Counted from the first letter of the stretch, positions 9,081 through 17,138 are shown. The stretch: 64,000 bases of DNA from Tetragenococcus osmophilus (GCF_003795125.1 NZ_CP027783.1:1984001-2048000), one strand, 5' to 3'. Notes: generated by a model from the sequence alone, not told the origin. Numbers and translations are program-made.

Positions 9081-9217
9081 ATAAAAAAGCATACAAAAGC
9101 GCAAGCAAACAAGGTCTTCCTCACCCTTGGAAGACATGTCTTGAAAGCTTGCGCTCAACCTGTTTGCTTATTCGTATAACACTTATATACTATAGCAAAA
9201 AGTATTCTTTTTGTCTA
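9081..9217 (-). promoter_or_regulatory. Promoter and riboswitch-like leader of the second P-type ATPase
   Basis: Promoter on the minus strand: TAGACA (plus 9212-9217), 17-base spacer, TATAGT (plus 9189-9194). In the leader, segment A (plus 9158-9169) can pair with A' (9103-9115) with one bulged base, and segment B (9147-9156) can pair with B' (9097-9106). A' and B' share 9103-9106, so the two pairings exclude each other. Between them is a 7-bp hairpin (9114-9120 with 9129-9135, loop 9121-9128). The B-B' stem is followed by an interrupted T-run (TTTTGTATGCTTTTTT). This is the layout of a switch between terminator and antiterminator. Ligand unknown. Confidence 0.55.
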
Positions 9218-9283
9218 GGAACTTTCTTTTTTTACTAGAAAATTCAATGTTCGTCTAATAAGCAAATATAAAAGCAGTTCCTC

Positions 9284-10486
9284 TTAATTTTCTTTAATGG
9301 AGCCGATTAAGGCTTCTTTATTAGCTGGTGGGTTCGCTAATAAATTACGAACATCGTCTAGGTCTACAGATACATTCCAAAGTAAAACACCAGCTAAACG
9401 ATCTTCTTTTAAGAAATAAACGATCGTTCCGTTGTCTCTGGTATCAAATACTTGTTCTAAGTTTGGATCTAATGTACCAATAGCTTGCCAAGAAATCGAG
9501 AATATGTTGGAGTAAAAGTAAGGTGTATGAGTATAAGCGACATTCGCACCTGCCATATTTCTTCCTACTTGTTCACCAGAATTTCTAGCATGGTCCACGT
9601 GTTCAATTCTTTGATACCCTAATATTTTGTCAGGGTAATAAGCAATATCTCCTGCAGACCAAATAGCTGGATCACTTGTTTGCAGATACTCGTTAACTTC
9701 TACACCATCGCCGTCTAATTTTAGACCGCTAGCTTTAGCTAAAGCTATTCTTGGAGAAACACCAAGTCCTATAACGACAGTGTCGCCTGAAATTTGTGAG
9801 CCATCATCTAAAGTAACGACAAGCTGGTCACCATCTCGTTGATAGGATTCGGCTTTTTTGCCATTTATCAAATGCACGCCATTTTTTTTGAATGCATCTT
9901 CATATTCTGCAGTAATAGCTTCAGGAAATTGATTTTCACCTAAAGTATTTTCTAAATAAACCATGGTAACTTTAGTATCATTTTGTGCGAGTGCTGCTGC
10001 AACTTCACTTCCAATGTAGCCACCACCTACGATGATGACGTGTTTATTATTTCCACTGAATTGGCGTAGTTTGCGATAATCAGACCAATCTCTAAAAACA
10101 ATTGCATGAGGATCATCGGGGCCATTGATGGCCATTGGTTCCCCGCCTGTAGCAAGTAGCAACTGATTATAATGGACAACTACATCATCACCTAATTGAA
10201 TCTTTTTGTTATTGCGATCAATTTTATTTACCGTCGTGTTAAATCGAAAGGTTACATTCGGCTGGTCTTCTGCCCCGATTCGAATGTTTTCTTCCGTAAA
10301 TTCATCGTCTAACCACAATTTTTTACTTAAAGCAGGACGTTCATAAGGAACATCTGCATCTTTTGAAACCATAAGAATAGAGCCATTTGGGTCTTCTTGG
10401 CGTATGCCTTTTACTGCATAGCCTGCGACCATTCCGCCACCGACAATGACATAGTCATAGTTATTATTATTTTCTAAGTTACTCAT
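9284..10486 (-). CDS. FAD/NAD(P)-dependent oxidoreductase (ferredoxin/rubredoxin-reductase type)
   Basis: 400 residues with two dinucleotide-binding folds: FAD motif YVIVGGGMVAGYAV (about 11-24), 'YERPALSKKLW' after it, 'LLLATGGEP' (about 110), NAD(P) motif VIIVGGGYIGSEVAAAL (about 150) and FAD motif 2 WSAGDIAYYP (about 275). 'VPYERPALSK' and the absence of a CxxxxC or a single redox Cys after the first motif place it with the ferredoxin/rubredoxin reductase and AIF-like group rather than with thioredoxin or lipoamide reductases. The electron partner is not encoded next door. Ribosome site GGAGGG 6 bases before ATG. Neighbours are a P-type ATPase downstream and an aldehyde dehydrogenase upstream, each with its own terminator, so it is probably a single-gene unit. 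Confidence 0.87.
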   Translation of the reverse strand: MSNLENNNNYDYVIVGGGMVAGYAVKGIRQEDPNGSILMVSKDADVPYERPALSKKLWLDDEFTEENIRIGAEDQPNVTFRFNTTVNKIDRNNKKIQLGDDVVVHYNQLLLATGGEPMAINGPDDPHAIVFRDWSDYRKLRQFSGNNKHVIIVGGGYIGSEVAAALAQNDTKVTMVYLENTLGENQFPEAITAEYEDAFKKNGVHLINGKKAESYQRDGDQLVVTLDDGSQISGDTVVIGLGVSPRIALAKASGLKLDGDGVEVNEYLQTSDPAIWSAGDIAYYPDKILGYQRIEHVDHARNSGEQVGRNMAGANVAYTHTPYFYSNIFSISWQAIGTLDPNLEQVFDTRDNGTIVYFLKEDRLAGVLLWNVSVDLDDVRNLLANPPANKEALIGSIKEN

Positions 10487-10590
10487 ATTCTTCCCTCCGT
10501 AAAAATATTATCTTTATTTTATCGATAGTCTCATTGTAATATAAAAAAGGAAAATATAAAAAGATATCGCTTTTTTTAGTACATTAAATA

Positions 10591-10634
10591 AAAAATACGC
10601 TAAATAACGTATTTAATTGTTATTTAGCGTATTT
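10591..10634 (-). terminator. Intrinsic terminator after aldehyde dehydrogenase gene
   Basis: 16-bp perfect stem AAATACGCTAAATAAC/GTTATTTAGCGTATTT with a 10-base loop, flanked by A on one side and T on the other; lies just beyond the stop at 10651 and could work in both directions. Confidence 0.85.
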
Positions 10635-10650
10635 TCTTTATTTAGCTAGA

Positions 10651-12057
10651 TTATTTAAACAGTGCTTTGACTTCTAAATAATCTTCTAAACCATACAACC
10701 CATTTTCACGGCCAATACCAGATTGTTTATAACCGCCAAAAGGTGCTTTTGGTGTACGAGAGCCACCGTTGATTGCTACATTTCCTGTTCTTAGTTGACG
10801 AGCAACTTCCATGGCTTCTTTTTCTGGTCCTACTACACCACCAGATAATCCATAAGAAGAGTCATTAGCAATCTTAACAGCTTCTTCTTGTGTATCATAA
10901 GTGATAACGACTAATACGGGTCCAAAAATTTCTTCTTGAGCAATTGTCATATCATTCGTAACATCTGTAAATACAGTTGGTTCGACAAAGAAGCCTTTAC
11001 GGTTGAGACGATTGCCTCCGATAAATACGTTTGCTCCTTCATCTACGCCTTTTTGAATATAATCCAAAACCGTATTCATTTGATCTTCAGATACCATAGG
11101 ACCTACTCGGGTATCATCTTCAGCTGGATCGCCTACTTTAATATCTTTGTAGTAATCTTGAATAACTTCTTTTGTTCTTTCAAGTTCATCTTTTGGAACT
11201 AATAAACGAGTTAATGCTGAGCACGTTTGACCTTGGTTATCTAAAACAGTACTTGCAGCTGATCTTACAGCTAATTCTAAATCGCCGCCTTTAAGATAAA
11301 CCATTGGAGATTTACCTCCTAATTCAAGCACTAGTTTTTTCACTGTTGTTGCAGCATTTTCATATAGCCCTTTTCCAACAGCAGTTGAACCAGTAAAGGA
11401 AACAACAGCTACATCTGGATGTTTAGTCAAATAATCACCTGTATCTCCGCCACTACCTGTAACTAAGTTGAAGACGCCTTTTGGTAATCCTGCTTCTTCA
11501 ATAATTTCAGCATAGATAATTGCCGTAAGTGGTGTATTACTTGCCGGATTTACTACTACTGTATTTCCTGCGAGTAAAGCAGGCGTGATTTTACGTTGTA
11601 TTTGATTCATTGGATAATTCCAAGGAGTGACACAAGCTACAACGCCATAGCCTTCTTTGATAATGGTTGCATTATCGACTTCTTCTTCAAAGCTAAAATC
11701 TTTAAATTCATCTAATGTTCCTTGAATTTCATTTACTGATTGTGGGACTTGTCCCTTTTGGGCAAATGTTTTCGAAGCGCCTAATTCTTGCACCATTGTA
11801 TCTGCAATTTCATCTTGACGGTCTTCTATTCCTTGTTTTATTTTTTCGATATATTTAGCGCGTGTTTCAGGAGAGGTGTTATTCCATTGGCCAAAAGCTG
11901 CTTTAGCAGATGCTACTGCTTGGTCAACATCTTGATGGGAAGCTTTGACTACCTTTGCAATCACTTCTTCATTAGCAGTGTTAATGATATCAGAATAGTC
12001 ATTTGATTGAGCTTCTTGCCATTGACCGTTATAAAATATTTTATTATAAGTTTGCAT
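10651..12057 (-). CDS. Aldehyde dehydrogenase family protein (NAD(P)+-dependent)
   Basis: 468 residues, typical ALDH length; oxidises an aldehyde to the acid in the cytoplasm. Seen: VTPWNYPMNQ, the cofactor segment ALLAGNTVVVNPAS, the catalytic Glu in LELGGKSP and the catalytic Cys in DNQGQTCSA, then the C-terminal EEIFGPV and PFGGYKQSGIGREN motifs. One oddity: the Lys of the usual V-L-K-P-S/A cofactor motif, which contacts the adenosine ribose of NAD(P), is Asn here. Substrate not deducible; the overall look is of the broad-specificity bacterial aldehyde dehydrogenases. It has a clear promoter (12106-12134) and terminator, so it is transcribed alone. Confidence 0.92.
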   Translation of the reverse strand: MQTYNKIFYNGQWQEAQSNDYSDIINTANEEVIAKVVKASHQDVDQAVASAKAAFGQWNNTSPETRAKYIEKIKQGIEDRQDEIADTMVQELGASKTFAQKGQVPQSVNEIQGTLDEFKDFSFEEEVDNATIIKEGYGVVACVTPWNYPMNQIQRKITPALLAGNTVVVNPASNTPLTAIIYAEIIEEAGLPKGVFNLVTGSGGDTGDYLTKHPDVAVVSFTGSTAVGKGLYENAATTVKKLVLELGGKSPMVYLKGGDLELAVRSAASTVLDNQGQTCSALTRLLVPKDELERTKEVIQDYYKDIKVGDPAEDDTRVGPMVSEDQMNTVLDYIQKGVDEGANVFIGGNRLNRKGFFVEPTVFTDVTNDMTIAQEEIFGPVLVVITYDTQEEAVKIANDSSYGLSGGVVGPEKEAMEVARQLRTGNVAINGGSRTPKAPFGGYKQSGIGRENGLYGLEDYLEVKALFK

Positions 12058-12105
12058 AAACAGTTCCTCCTTGCTTTTTTGAGCTAACTTTCAAACTCTA
12101 GTCTA

Positions 12106-12134
12106 ATTGTAGCAAAGCAAAAAAAGCGCTTCAA
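12106..12134 (-). promoter_or_regulatory. Promoter of aldehyde dehydrogenase gene
   Basis: Minus strand TTGAAG (plus 12129-12134), 17-base spacer, TACAAT (plus 12106-12111). A loose catabolite-response-like sequence overlaps the -35 but is one key base off, so I do not call a cre site. Confidence 0.6.
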
Positions 12135-12162
12135 ACATTTCGTCTTATTGTTAAATAAGATG

Positions 12163-12795
12163 TTATTCATCTACAGCTGATAATTCATCTTCTGTCACCC
12201 ATTTATGATTTACAAATTCTTGGCTACCATCATTTGGTTCGAAGTTAATCATATAAGCAGGGCCTTCATGAACCCCGGTAATTTCAGCAATCTGTCCTTG
12301 CATTCCATCCATATGATCGGCAGTAAGGGTTACTTCATCGCCTTTTTCGTAATTCTTCGAATCATCTTCTGAGCTTAATTCTTCTTTGACTACCCATTTA
12401 TGGTCTTCAATAGGTTCATCGCTATCTTCAGGCGTGAAAGTTACTTGGTATAGTGTCGTATCATAAGCTCCAGAAATAGTGGCGGTAACGCCATCCATCA
12501 TTTCCATATGAGCATCTGTGACTTTGACATCTTCTCCTACTGGATATTCTGGGTCTTTGGCTTCTTGCATGTCTTCTGGTTCTTCTTCATGCCGATTGTG
12601 TTGCATTTCCATATCTCCATGATCCATAGGACCGCTTGGGTCTTCCATTGCTTGACTTGAATCTTGCATTTCACTCATTTCTGTACTTGCAGTTGAGCTA
12701 CTTTGCCCTTCTTGGGCCCTTTCATTGTTACTACAAGCTCCTAAAAGCAATACTGTCGATAAGAGTGTGATGAAGCTAAGGCTTTTTAATTTCAA
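12163..12795 (-). CDS. DUF1541 (YdhK-type) lipoprotein with two repeat domains
   Basis: 210-residue secreted lipoprotein. The N-terminus is a lipoprotein signal peptide with lipobox LLGAC (lipidated Cys about 21). Residues 22-75 are a low-complexity linker rich in Ser, Glu, Met and His (SGPMDHGDMEMQHNRHEEE), which could hold metal. Then come two copies of a domain of about 60 residues, each running from 'GEDVKVTDAHMEMMDGV' or 'GDEVTLTADHMDGMQG' to 'DHKWVVKEEL' or 'NHKWVTEDEL'. That is the DUF1541 layout; homologues often sit near copper-resistance genes, but none is nearby here. Role unknown; outer face of the membrane. Confidence 0.82.
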   Translation of the reverse strand: MKLKSLSFITLLSTVLLLGACSNNERAQEGQSSSTASTEMSEMQDSSQAMEDPSGPMDHGDMEMQHNRHEEEPEDMQEAKDPEYPVGEDVKVTDAHMEMMDGVTATISGAYDTTLYQVTFTPEDSDEPIEDHKWVVKEELSSEDDSKNYEKGDEVTLTADHMDGMQGQIAEITGVHEGPAYMINFEPNDGSQEFVNHKWVTEDELSAVDE

Positions 12796-12880
12796 TCATG
12801 CCATCTCCTTAAATTAATAATTAAAAGCAAATTTAATATAACACTTTCGTTTACATAAGTAAATTCAAAGCATTCTTAGT

Positions 12881-13744
12881 TTAGCTTTTCCCTTCTAGGT
12901 AACGACTCATTAGTTCCATATGATGCATGACGGATGCTTTGCGCATAACGCCCATACCAGGAAACTTTTTTTGATCGGCATAATCTATCAGTAAGGATAA
13001 CCCTTTTGTTAAACTTTCGTGACATAAAACTTTTTGCCAAGCACAAACCTCTTGCATTAACTCTAAAAATTTTTCCTTTTGAGTCGCTGGTTCTTCAGTA
13101 GATAAAAAATGATGAATGCGTAATTGTTCTTGCGAAAAATAAACTAAATGTAGACTCAGCAAAGTTGATGGGAAACTTTTTTCATAATAAATACGACTAT
13201 CAATCGAAAAATCACTAAAACCTAAAAATCCTTTTTCTTTATAAGATAAATGATCGGAAGAAAATGGTTCATCCGTGCATGCTTGATAAAAACTGAGTTT
13301 GGGCAAACGCGTGAAATGATCTTGTGAAATAATTTTATCCCCTATGACTTTATTTAGTAGGCGAAATTCAGGAGGAATAAAAACGGGTTTTTGATTATCC
13401 GTCCAATCACTGGCTAAAGCAATTGATGGTTGATCAATAACTAATAGATCAGCAGACGAACGCCTGGTCTCTAAAGGTTGGTTAACAAGTAGCGCTTTTT
13501 TAGCCGGAAGTTCTTGCAGTAAAATACTTGCGTTGAGGGTGTTAAATTCTCCTAGTTGAGGGTTTTGCACTAAAAAAAAGCTATGCTGCTTTTTTTGTGC
13601 ATAAGACAGTAGTTTATGTAAAGCAGCTGTGTTTTTGATAGGTTCGATGATGGGGTTGACTTTTTTAGATAATCCATCATTTTCTAAAAGAGTGCGCAAA
13701 GCTAAAAGATCGAACTGTTTTCCTCTAAAATAAGGGTAATACAT
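12881..13744 (-). CDS. Beta / sce7725-like family protein of unknown function
   Basis: 287 residues, opening MYYPYFRGKQFDLLALR, which resembles the start of the 'beta' (sce7725-like) family; family placement is from memory of this motif. No membrane segment or signal peptide. The middle has alternating strand/helix blocks such as KKALLVNQPL and ADLLVIDQPS (like the TIM-barrel-type beta proteins). The start codon overlaps the stop codon of the upstream nuclease-like gene (TAATG), so the two are translationally coupled and probably act together. No recognised catalytic motif. A role in a defence or DNA-processing pair is only an inference from the partner. Confidence 0.6.
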   Translation of the reverse strand: MYYPYFRGKQFDLLALRTLLENDGLSKKVNPIIEPIKNTAALHKLLSYAQKKQHSFFLVQNPQLGEFNTLNASILLQELPAKKALLVNQPLETRRSSADLLVIDQPSIALASDWTDNQKPVFIPPEFRLLNKVIGDKIISQDHFTRLPKLSFYQACTDEPFSSDHLSYKEKGFLGFSDFSIDSRIYYEKSFPSTLLSLHLVYFSQEQLRIHHFLSTEEPATQKEKFLELMQEVCAWQKVLCHESLTKGLSLLIDYADQKKFPGMGVMRKASVMHHMELMSRYLEGKS

Positions 13745-14418
13745 TAATTTCTATGCTCCTTAGCAAATTTTTGTTCTAATTGAAAGTAGGCTTCTCGGGT
13801 AGCTTCTAATTCTTCTTTTAAAGCTTCCACTGCTTGGTTTTGTGTGTCTTCAATAAAGCGGTCATAATAGTTAACGCCGCCTCCAAATAGATCGTATTCT
13901 GGCTGGCGTTTTTTTAATTCTTTATAAATTTGTTTGCTACTAAATGTATGCAAGCCACGTGCCGTTTGTTTGGCCTTGCCTACTTCCCTGGCTTGGGAAG
14001 AAATCAAGTGATAAAGCAACTCATCTTCATTTACTTGTAACAACTGGCGCTGAGGCTTTTTTTCAGTAGTAAAAAAGCCTGGAAGCGGCAAATCTTCACT
14101 TATATAAGGACGATAGACCAAAACCCCAATATGAGCAGGGATTTCTTCTTTAACACTTATATAAAGCGGTTCAGGCAGAACAAAATAGTTATAATGGCCA
14201 ATAAATGAAAGCTTAGCTGAAGAACGAAAATCGGATTTACTCACCTTTAGCTCATAACAGCGCCACTCAAATTGTTGTTTATTATCCAAACGACAGCCAA
14301 GTGTATCTACAATCCCTTGCTCATCAGGTATGGTAACTTCTTCAATAGCAATATATCCATTTTCGCGAAGAAAATAATATAATGTTTCTTCCATTTGGGT
14401 GGTTAAAGATGTCTTCAT
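13744..14418 (-). CDS. PD-(D/E)XK nuclease-like protein (MmcB-like)
   Basis: 224 residues. Residues about 30-80 read IVDTLGCRL ... RCYELKVSKSDF ... KLSFIGHYNYFVLP. The order Asp, then E-x-K after a strand, then a basic helix and the 'YNYFVLP' strand match the PD-(D/E)XK nuclease fold of the MmcB-like group (probable DNA-binding or DNA-cleaving proteins linked to repair). The C-terminal 45 residues (about 175-224) are a predicted coiled coil rich in Glu, Lys and Gln. Downstream gene starts within this gene's stop codon (TAATG), so the two proteins are made at linked rates. Enterococcal and phage genomes carry similar proteins, so mobile origin is possible, but base composition does not stand out. 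Confidence 0.6.
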   Translation of the reverse strand: MKTSLTTQMEETLYYFLRENGYIAIEEVTIPDEQGIVDTLGCRLDNKQQFEWRCYELKVSKSDFRSSAKLSFIGHYNYFVLPEPLYISVKEEIPAHIGVLVYRPYISEDLPLPGFFTTEKKPQRQLLQVNEDELLYHLISSQAREVGKAKQTARGLHTFSSKQIYKELKKRQPEYDLFGGGVNYYDRFIEDTQNQAVEALKEELEATREAYFQLEQKFAKEHRN

Positions 14419-14524
14419 TCTTTTACTCCTTTGTACTTATTTCTCCTTTAGTATAAAACTTCCATTATTAAAGGAAAAGCTTTTTATTAAAATGACGGAT
14501 AAAAGGATTTAACATGAAAAATTT

Positions 14525-14533
14525 TGTTATAAT
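14525..14533 (+). promoter_or_regulatory. Extended -10 promoter of the short-chain dehydrogenase
   Basis: TG-T-TATAAT (14525-14533), 33 bases before the start codon. The -35 region is poor, as usual for extended -10 promoters. Confidence 0.6.
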
Positions 14534-14566
14534 GAAGGTAACGTATATATGAAGGAGGAAATGCAT

Positions 14567-15169
14567 TTGCGTATTCTACTTGTAGGAGCAAGCGGTACGA
14601 TTGGTCAATTAGTCGCTAGCCGCCTTTTAGCTAGAAATCATGAAGTAATTACTGCTGGGCGTTCTACTGGAGATATCCATGTCGATTTAACTTCAAAAGA
14701 AAGTATAGCGTATTTATTTAAAAAAGCTGGAGCTATCGATGCCATTATAAGCACAGCGGGTGCGGCTGAATTTGCCTCAGTATCTTCTCTGACACCTGAG
14801 ATCAATCAAACAGCCGTACTTAGTAAATTACTTGGACAAATAAATTTGGCTTTGATTGGACAACACTATTTATATGCTAATGGTAGTATAACCTTAATTA
14901 CGGGAATTATGAAAGATGATCCGATTCCTGGAGGAGCTTCTGCAGCTATGGCTAATGGGGGTGTAGCCGCTTTTGTAAAATCAGCTGCTATTGATTTACA
15001 AAATGGCCAGCGTATTAACTGTCTAAACCCTAATGTTTTAGAAGAATCTATGGAAGACTATGGGGAATCTTTTATTGGTTTCACACCCGTTGCCGGCAAA
15101 AAAGTAGCCAATGCTTTTTTAAAAAGCGTTGAAGGCAAGCAAACAGGCCAAGAATATAAAATTTATTAA
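14567..15169 (+). CDS. Short-chain dehydrogenase/reductase (SDR)
   Basis: About 200 residues, cytoplasmic NAD(P)-dependent oxidoreductase. The N-terminal Rossmann motif LLVGASGTIGQLVASRLL and the 'DVDLTSKESI' and 'AIISTAGAAEF' segments show the SDR fold; 'SAAMANGGVAAFVKSAAIDL' is the helix that usually follows the catalytic Ser/Tyr, but the classical YxxxK is replaced (SAAMANGGV), so catalysis may differ from standard SDRs. The start is taken as TTG at 14567 because GGAGG lies 8 bases before it; the ATGs at 14549 and 14561 would overlap or crowd the ribosome site. Single gene with own promoter and terminator. Confidence 0.8.
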   Translation: MRILLVGASGTIGQLVASRLLARNHEVITAGRSTGDIHVDLTSKESIAYLFKKAGAIDAIISTAGAAEFASVSSLTPEINQTAVLSKLLGQINLALIGQHYLYANGSITLITGIMKDDPIPGGASAAMANGGVAAFVKSAAIDLQNGQRINCLNPNVLEESMEDYGESFIGFTPVAGKKVANAFLKSVEGKQTGQEYKIY

Positions 15170-15170
15170 A

Positions 15171-15212
15171 AAAAACACTTACTAGCCAAAATAAAACTAG
15201 TAAGTGTTTTTT
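15171..15212. terminator. Bidirectional intrinsic terminator
   Basis: Stem AACACTTACTAG/CTAGTAAGTGTT between the convergent dehydrogenase (+) and YibF-like gene (-), with A-run on the left and T6 on the right. Confidence 0.88.
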
Positions 15213-15231
15213 GTGTTTAAGTCTAATATTT

Positions 15232-15996
15232 TTATATTTTTTCAGCGCTTTTTATTAAGTAACGACAAGTTACCACTGCTGTAAAAGGTAAAACTAAAGC
15301 TACACTGATACTTGAAAGAACGATGACAGCAAATTCAAAAACAAAAGCTTTAGAATTAATCATTTCATACCAAGGAATGGCCAGGTCTTGATACCAAAAA
15401 ATCAAGGCCAGACCAGTACTGATAAAAGCAAATAACAAAGTGTTCACGGTAGAATTCAAAATATTTTTAACTACTGCCATACTAGAGGAAAATAACATTT
15501 TTCGATCAATTTTTTGATAGCGACGTTCAAAAATTTCTGAAGTCGCACTGGCGATGGACATGCTCCCATCAATGAGTGCACCTGATACGCCAATCAAAAT
15601 GACAGAAACACTTAGTTGGGAAAAAGAGATCGGGACATTTAGATTTAATGCGGCTAGCTCTTCTAATTCCTGAGAAGAAAATCCTGAAATCGATAATTTT
15701 TGGATTAAAGGTATAAAAACTAAGGATAAAATCACTAAGAATAAGACTAAGCTATAAAAAGCCGCTTTTGTCTTTTCATTCCAACCATTAACATAGCCTA
15801 AAGTTATTAGACTGTTTAATAAAATATAACTAAGTGCTGCAATGTAGACAGGAATTCCCTGATGTAAACAAAAGATTAAAAGGAAAAACAGCAGTATATT
15901 TATAAACAAACCGCTTAATACATAAAACGAAGAGCGGCCTAAAATAAGGACTAATAGCAAGATAAAGACAAGCAATAAACTTGTAATGACATTCAT
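15232..15996 (-). CDS. YibE/F-family membrane protein, second subunit
   Basis: About 254 residues, almost wholly hydrophobic, with roughly seven membrane helices. It resembles the C-terminal half of the YibE/F family ('LIGVSGALIDGSMSIASATSEIFER' with the conserved Gly/Asp/Ser pattern also seen in its partner). The start at 15996 is set by AAGGGGGT 6 bases upstream and by a 4-base ATGA overlap with the upstream YibE-like gene; the longer open frame (to 16074) lies inside that gene. Function of the family is unknown; a transport or export role is inferred from topology. Confidence 0.8.
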   Translation of the reverse strand: MNVITSLLLVFILLLVLILGRSSFYVLSGLFINILLFFLLIFCLHQGIPVYIAALSYILLNSLITLGYVNGWNEKTKAAFYSLVLFLVILSLVFIPLIQKLSISGFSSQELEELAALNLNVPISFSQLSVSVILIGVSGALIDGSMSIASATSEIFERRYQKIDRKMLFSSSMAVVKNILNSTVNTLLFAFISTGLALIFWYQDLAIPWYEMINSKAFVFEFAVIVLSSISVALVLPFTAVVTCRYLIKSAEKI

Positions 15997-17021
15997 TGTC
16001 TTACCCCCTTGCGACTCAATTGAAAGAAAATAAGGGAAAATGGAATAGAAAGTAAAATACCAAATCCACCACATAAAACACGTACAAATTCTATAGATAG
16101 TAGCATACTAACGGTTTGGGCAAAGGGCCAACCATTATGAAGATAAATTAACATCATAGGAATGGCGCTACTAAAATAAGAACAGATTAACACATTAACC
16201 ATCGTTGAACTAATGTCTTCGCCAACTTTTTTCCCAGAATAAATAAGTTGATTTAGTGTAACGATCGGATTTTTCACTTCGATTTCTTCTAAAGTAGAAA
16301 TAACCGAAACGACAGTATCTAATGAAGCACCAATGGCCCCAACTAATAAACCAGATAAAAAGATTGGTCGATAAGGACGTGTTAAAGCCCCCATCTCTTC
16401 AAAACGCAACCCTTCATCATTGAAAATCTCCATTGCAATAAAACAAATAAAAAAAGCACTAAACACAGTCAAAAGCGTCGCAAAAAATTTCTGCAGACTG
16501 TCCTTTTTAATACCATCAATAAGAAATAAGGTAATAGCAATGGATAATACTGTATAGATGGCTGTAAAAACCACTAATGAAATATTTGTGTGATTACGAT
16601 AAATAGCAATAATTAAAAATAAGGCAGCGCTATTTAATAAAACACTGATAAAGGTGGTCACTCCTGTTTTTCCTCCGATAAAAATGAGAGTGAATAATAA
16701 GAAAGTCACCATAAAGAATACGAATCCGTCGCGTTTTTTCTCTTGTGCTTCTCCTTGGGAATAAAAAACTTGTTCTCCTTCAGAAAAATGAGTCGTATCT
16801 AGTTCGTTGCTACGGTATTTAGCTGTAAGATGAACCGACTCCCCTTTATCTTGTCCGTTCATTTGAGTTGCTTGAATATCTTGTTGCTGATCATTTATTT
16901 CAATTTGATCAATTTTTGCCAAAGGCTGGCTATATAAAGTGCCGCTTGTTAACTGTATACCAAAGCTTATAAGGACACAAAAAACAAAGCAAATAATGGC
17001 ACTAATCGCTTTTTTACTCAT
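15993..17021 (-). CDS. YibE/F-family membrane protein, first subunit
   Basis: 342 residues. One N-terminal helix (about 6-28), an extracytoplasmic loop of about 85 residues (30-118) that is hydrophilic and has a beta-like make-up (KIDQIEINDQQQDIQ, VHLTAKYRSNE), then about seven helices. The loop 'LVGAIGASLDTVVSVISTLEEI' repeats the 'G-x-x-GA-x-D-x-x-x-S/A-I-x-S/T' signature found in the partner. The next gene overlaps by 4 bases, so the pair forms one operon and probably one complex. Family role is not established. Confidence 0.82.
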   Translation of the reverse strand: MSKKAISAIICFVFCVLISFGIQLTSGTLYSQPLAKIDQIEINDQQQDIQATQMNGQDKGESVHLTAKYRSNELDTTHFSEGEQVFYSQGEAQEKKRDGFVFFMVTFLLFTLIFIGGKTGVTTFISVLLNSAALFLIIAIYRNHTNISLVVFTAIYTVLSIAITLFLIDGIKKDSLQKFFATLLTVFSAFFICFIAMEIFNDEGLRFEEMGALTRPYRPIFLSGLLVGAIGASLDTVVSVISTLEEIEVKNPIVTLNQLIYSGKKVGEDISSTMVNVLICSYFSSAIPMMLIYLHNGWPFAQTVSMLLSIEFVRVLCGGFGILLSIPFSLIFFQLSRKGVRQ

Positions 17022-17138
17022 TGTTTGTCTCCTATCATTATTCGTTCAATCACTTATACTAAACGAATAAAATTTACAAAACAAGCTTTCCTATGGTTAT
17101 TTTAAGAAAAAATAATCCATTAAATTTCAAATTTTTTA

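Noticed and set aside
9056-9124. Longer N-terminus for the second P-type ATPase starting at 9124
   Set aside because: It would be translated from the hairpin leader and has no ribosome site; the GTG at 9055 has a well-spaced AAAGGA.
6066-9217. Known Mn2+ (yybP-ykoY) or M-box riboswitch in front of the ATPases
   Set aside because: I looked for the conserved core as I know it and did not find it; a structure-based search (Rfam) is needed to be sure.
12120-12136. Catabolite-response (cre) site over the aldehyde dehydrogenase -35
   Set aside because: TTTGAAGCGCTTTTT lacks the TG start at the right distance and the C near the right end; too weak.
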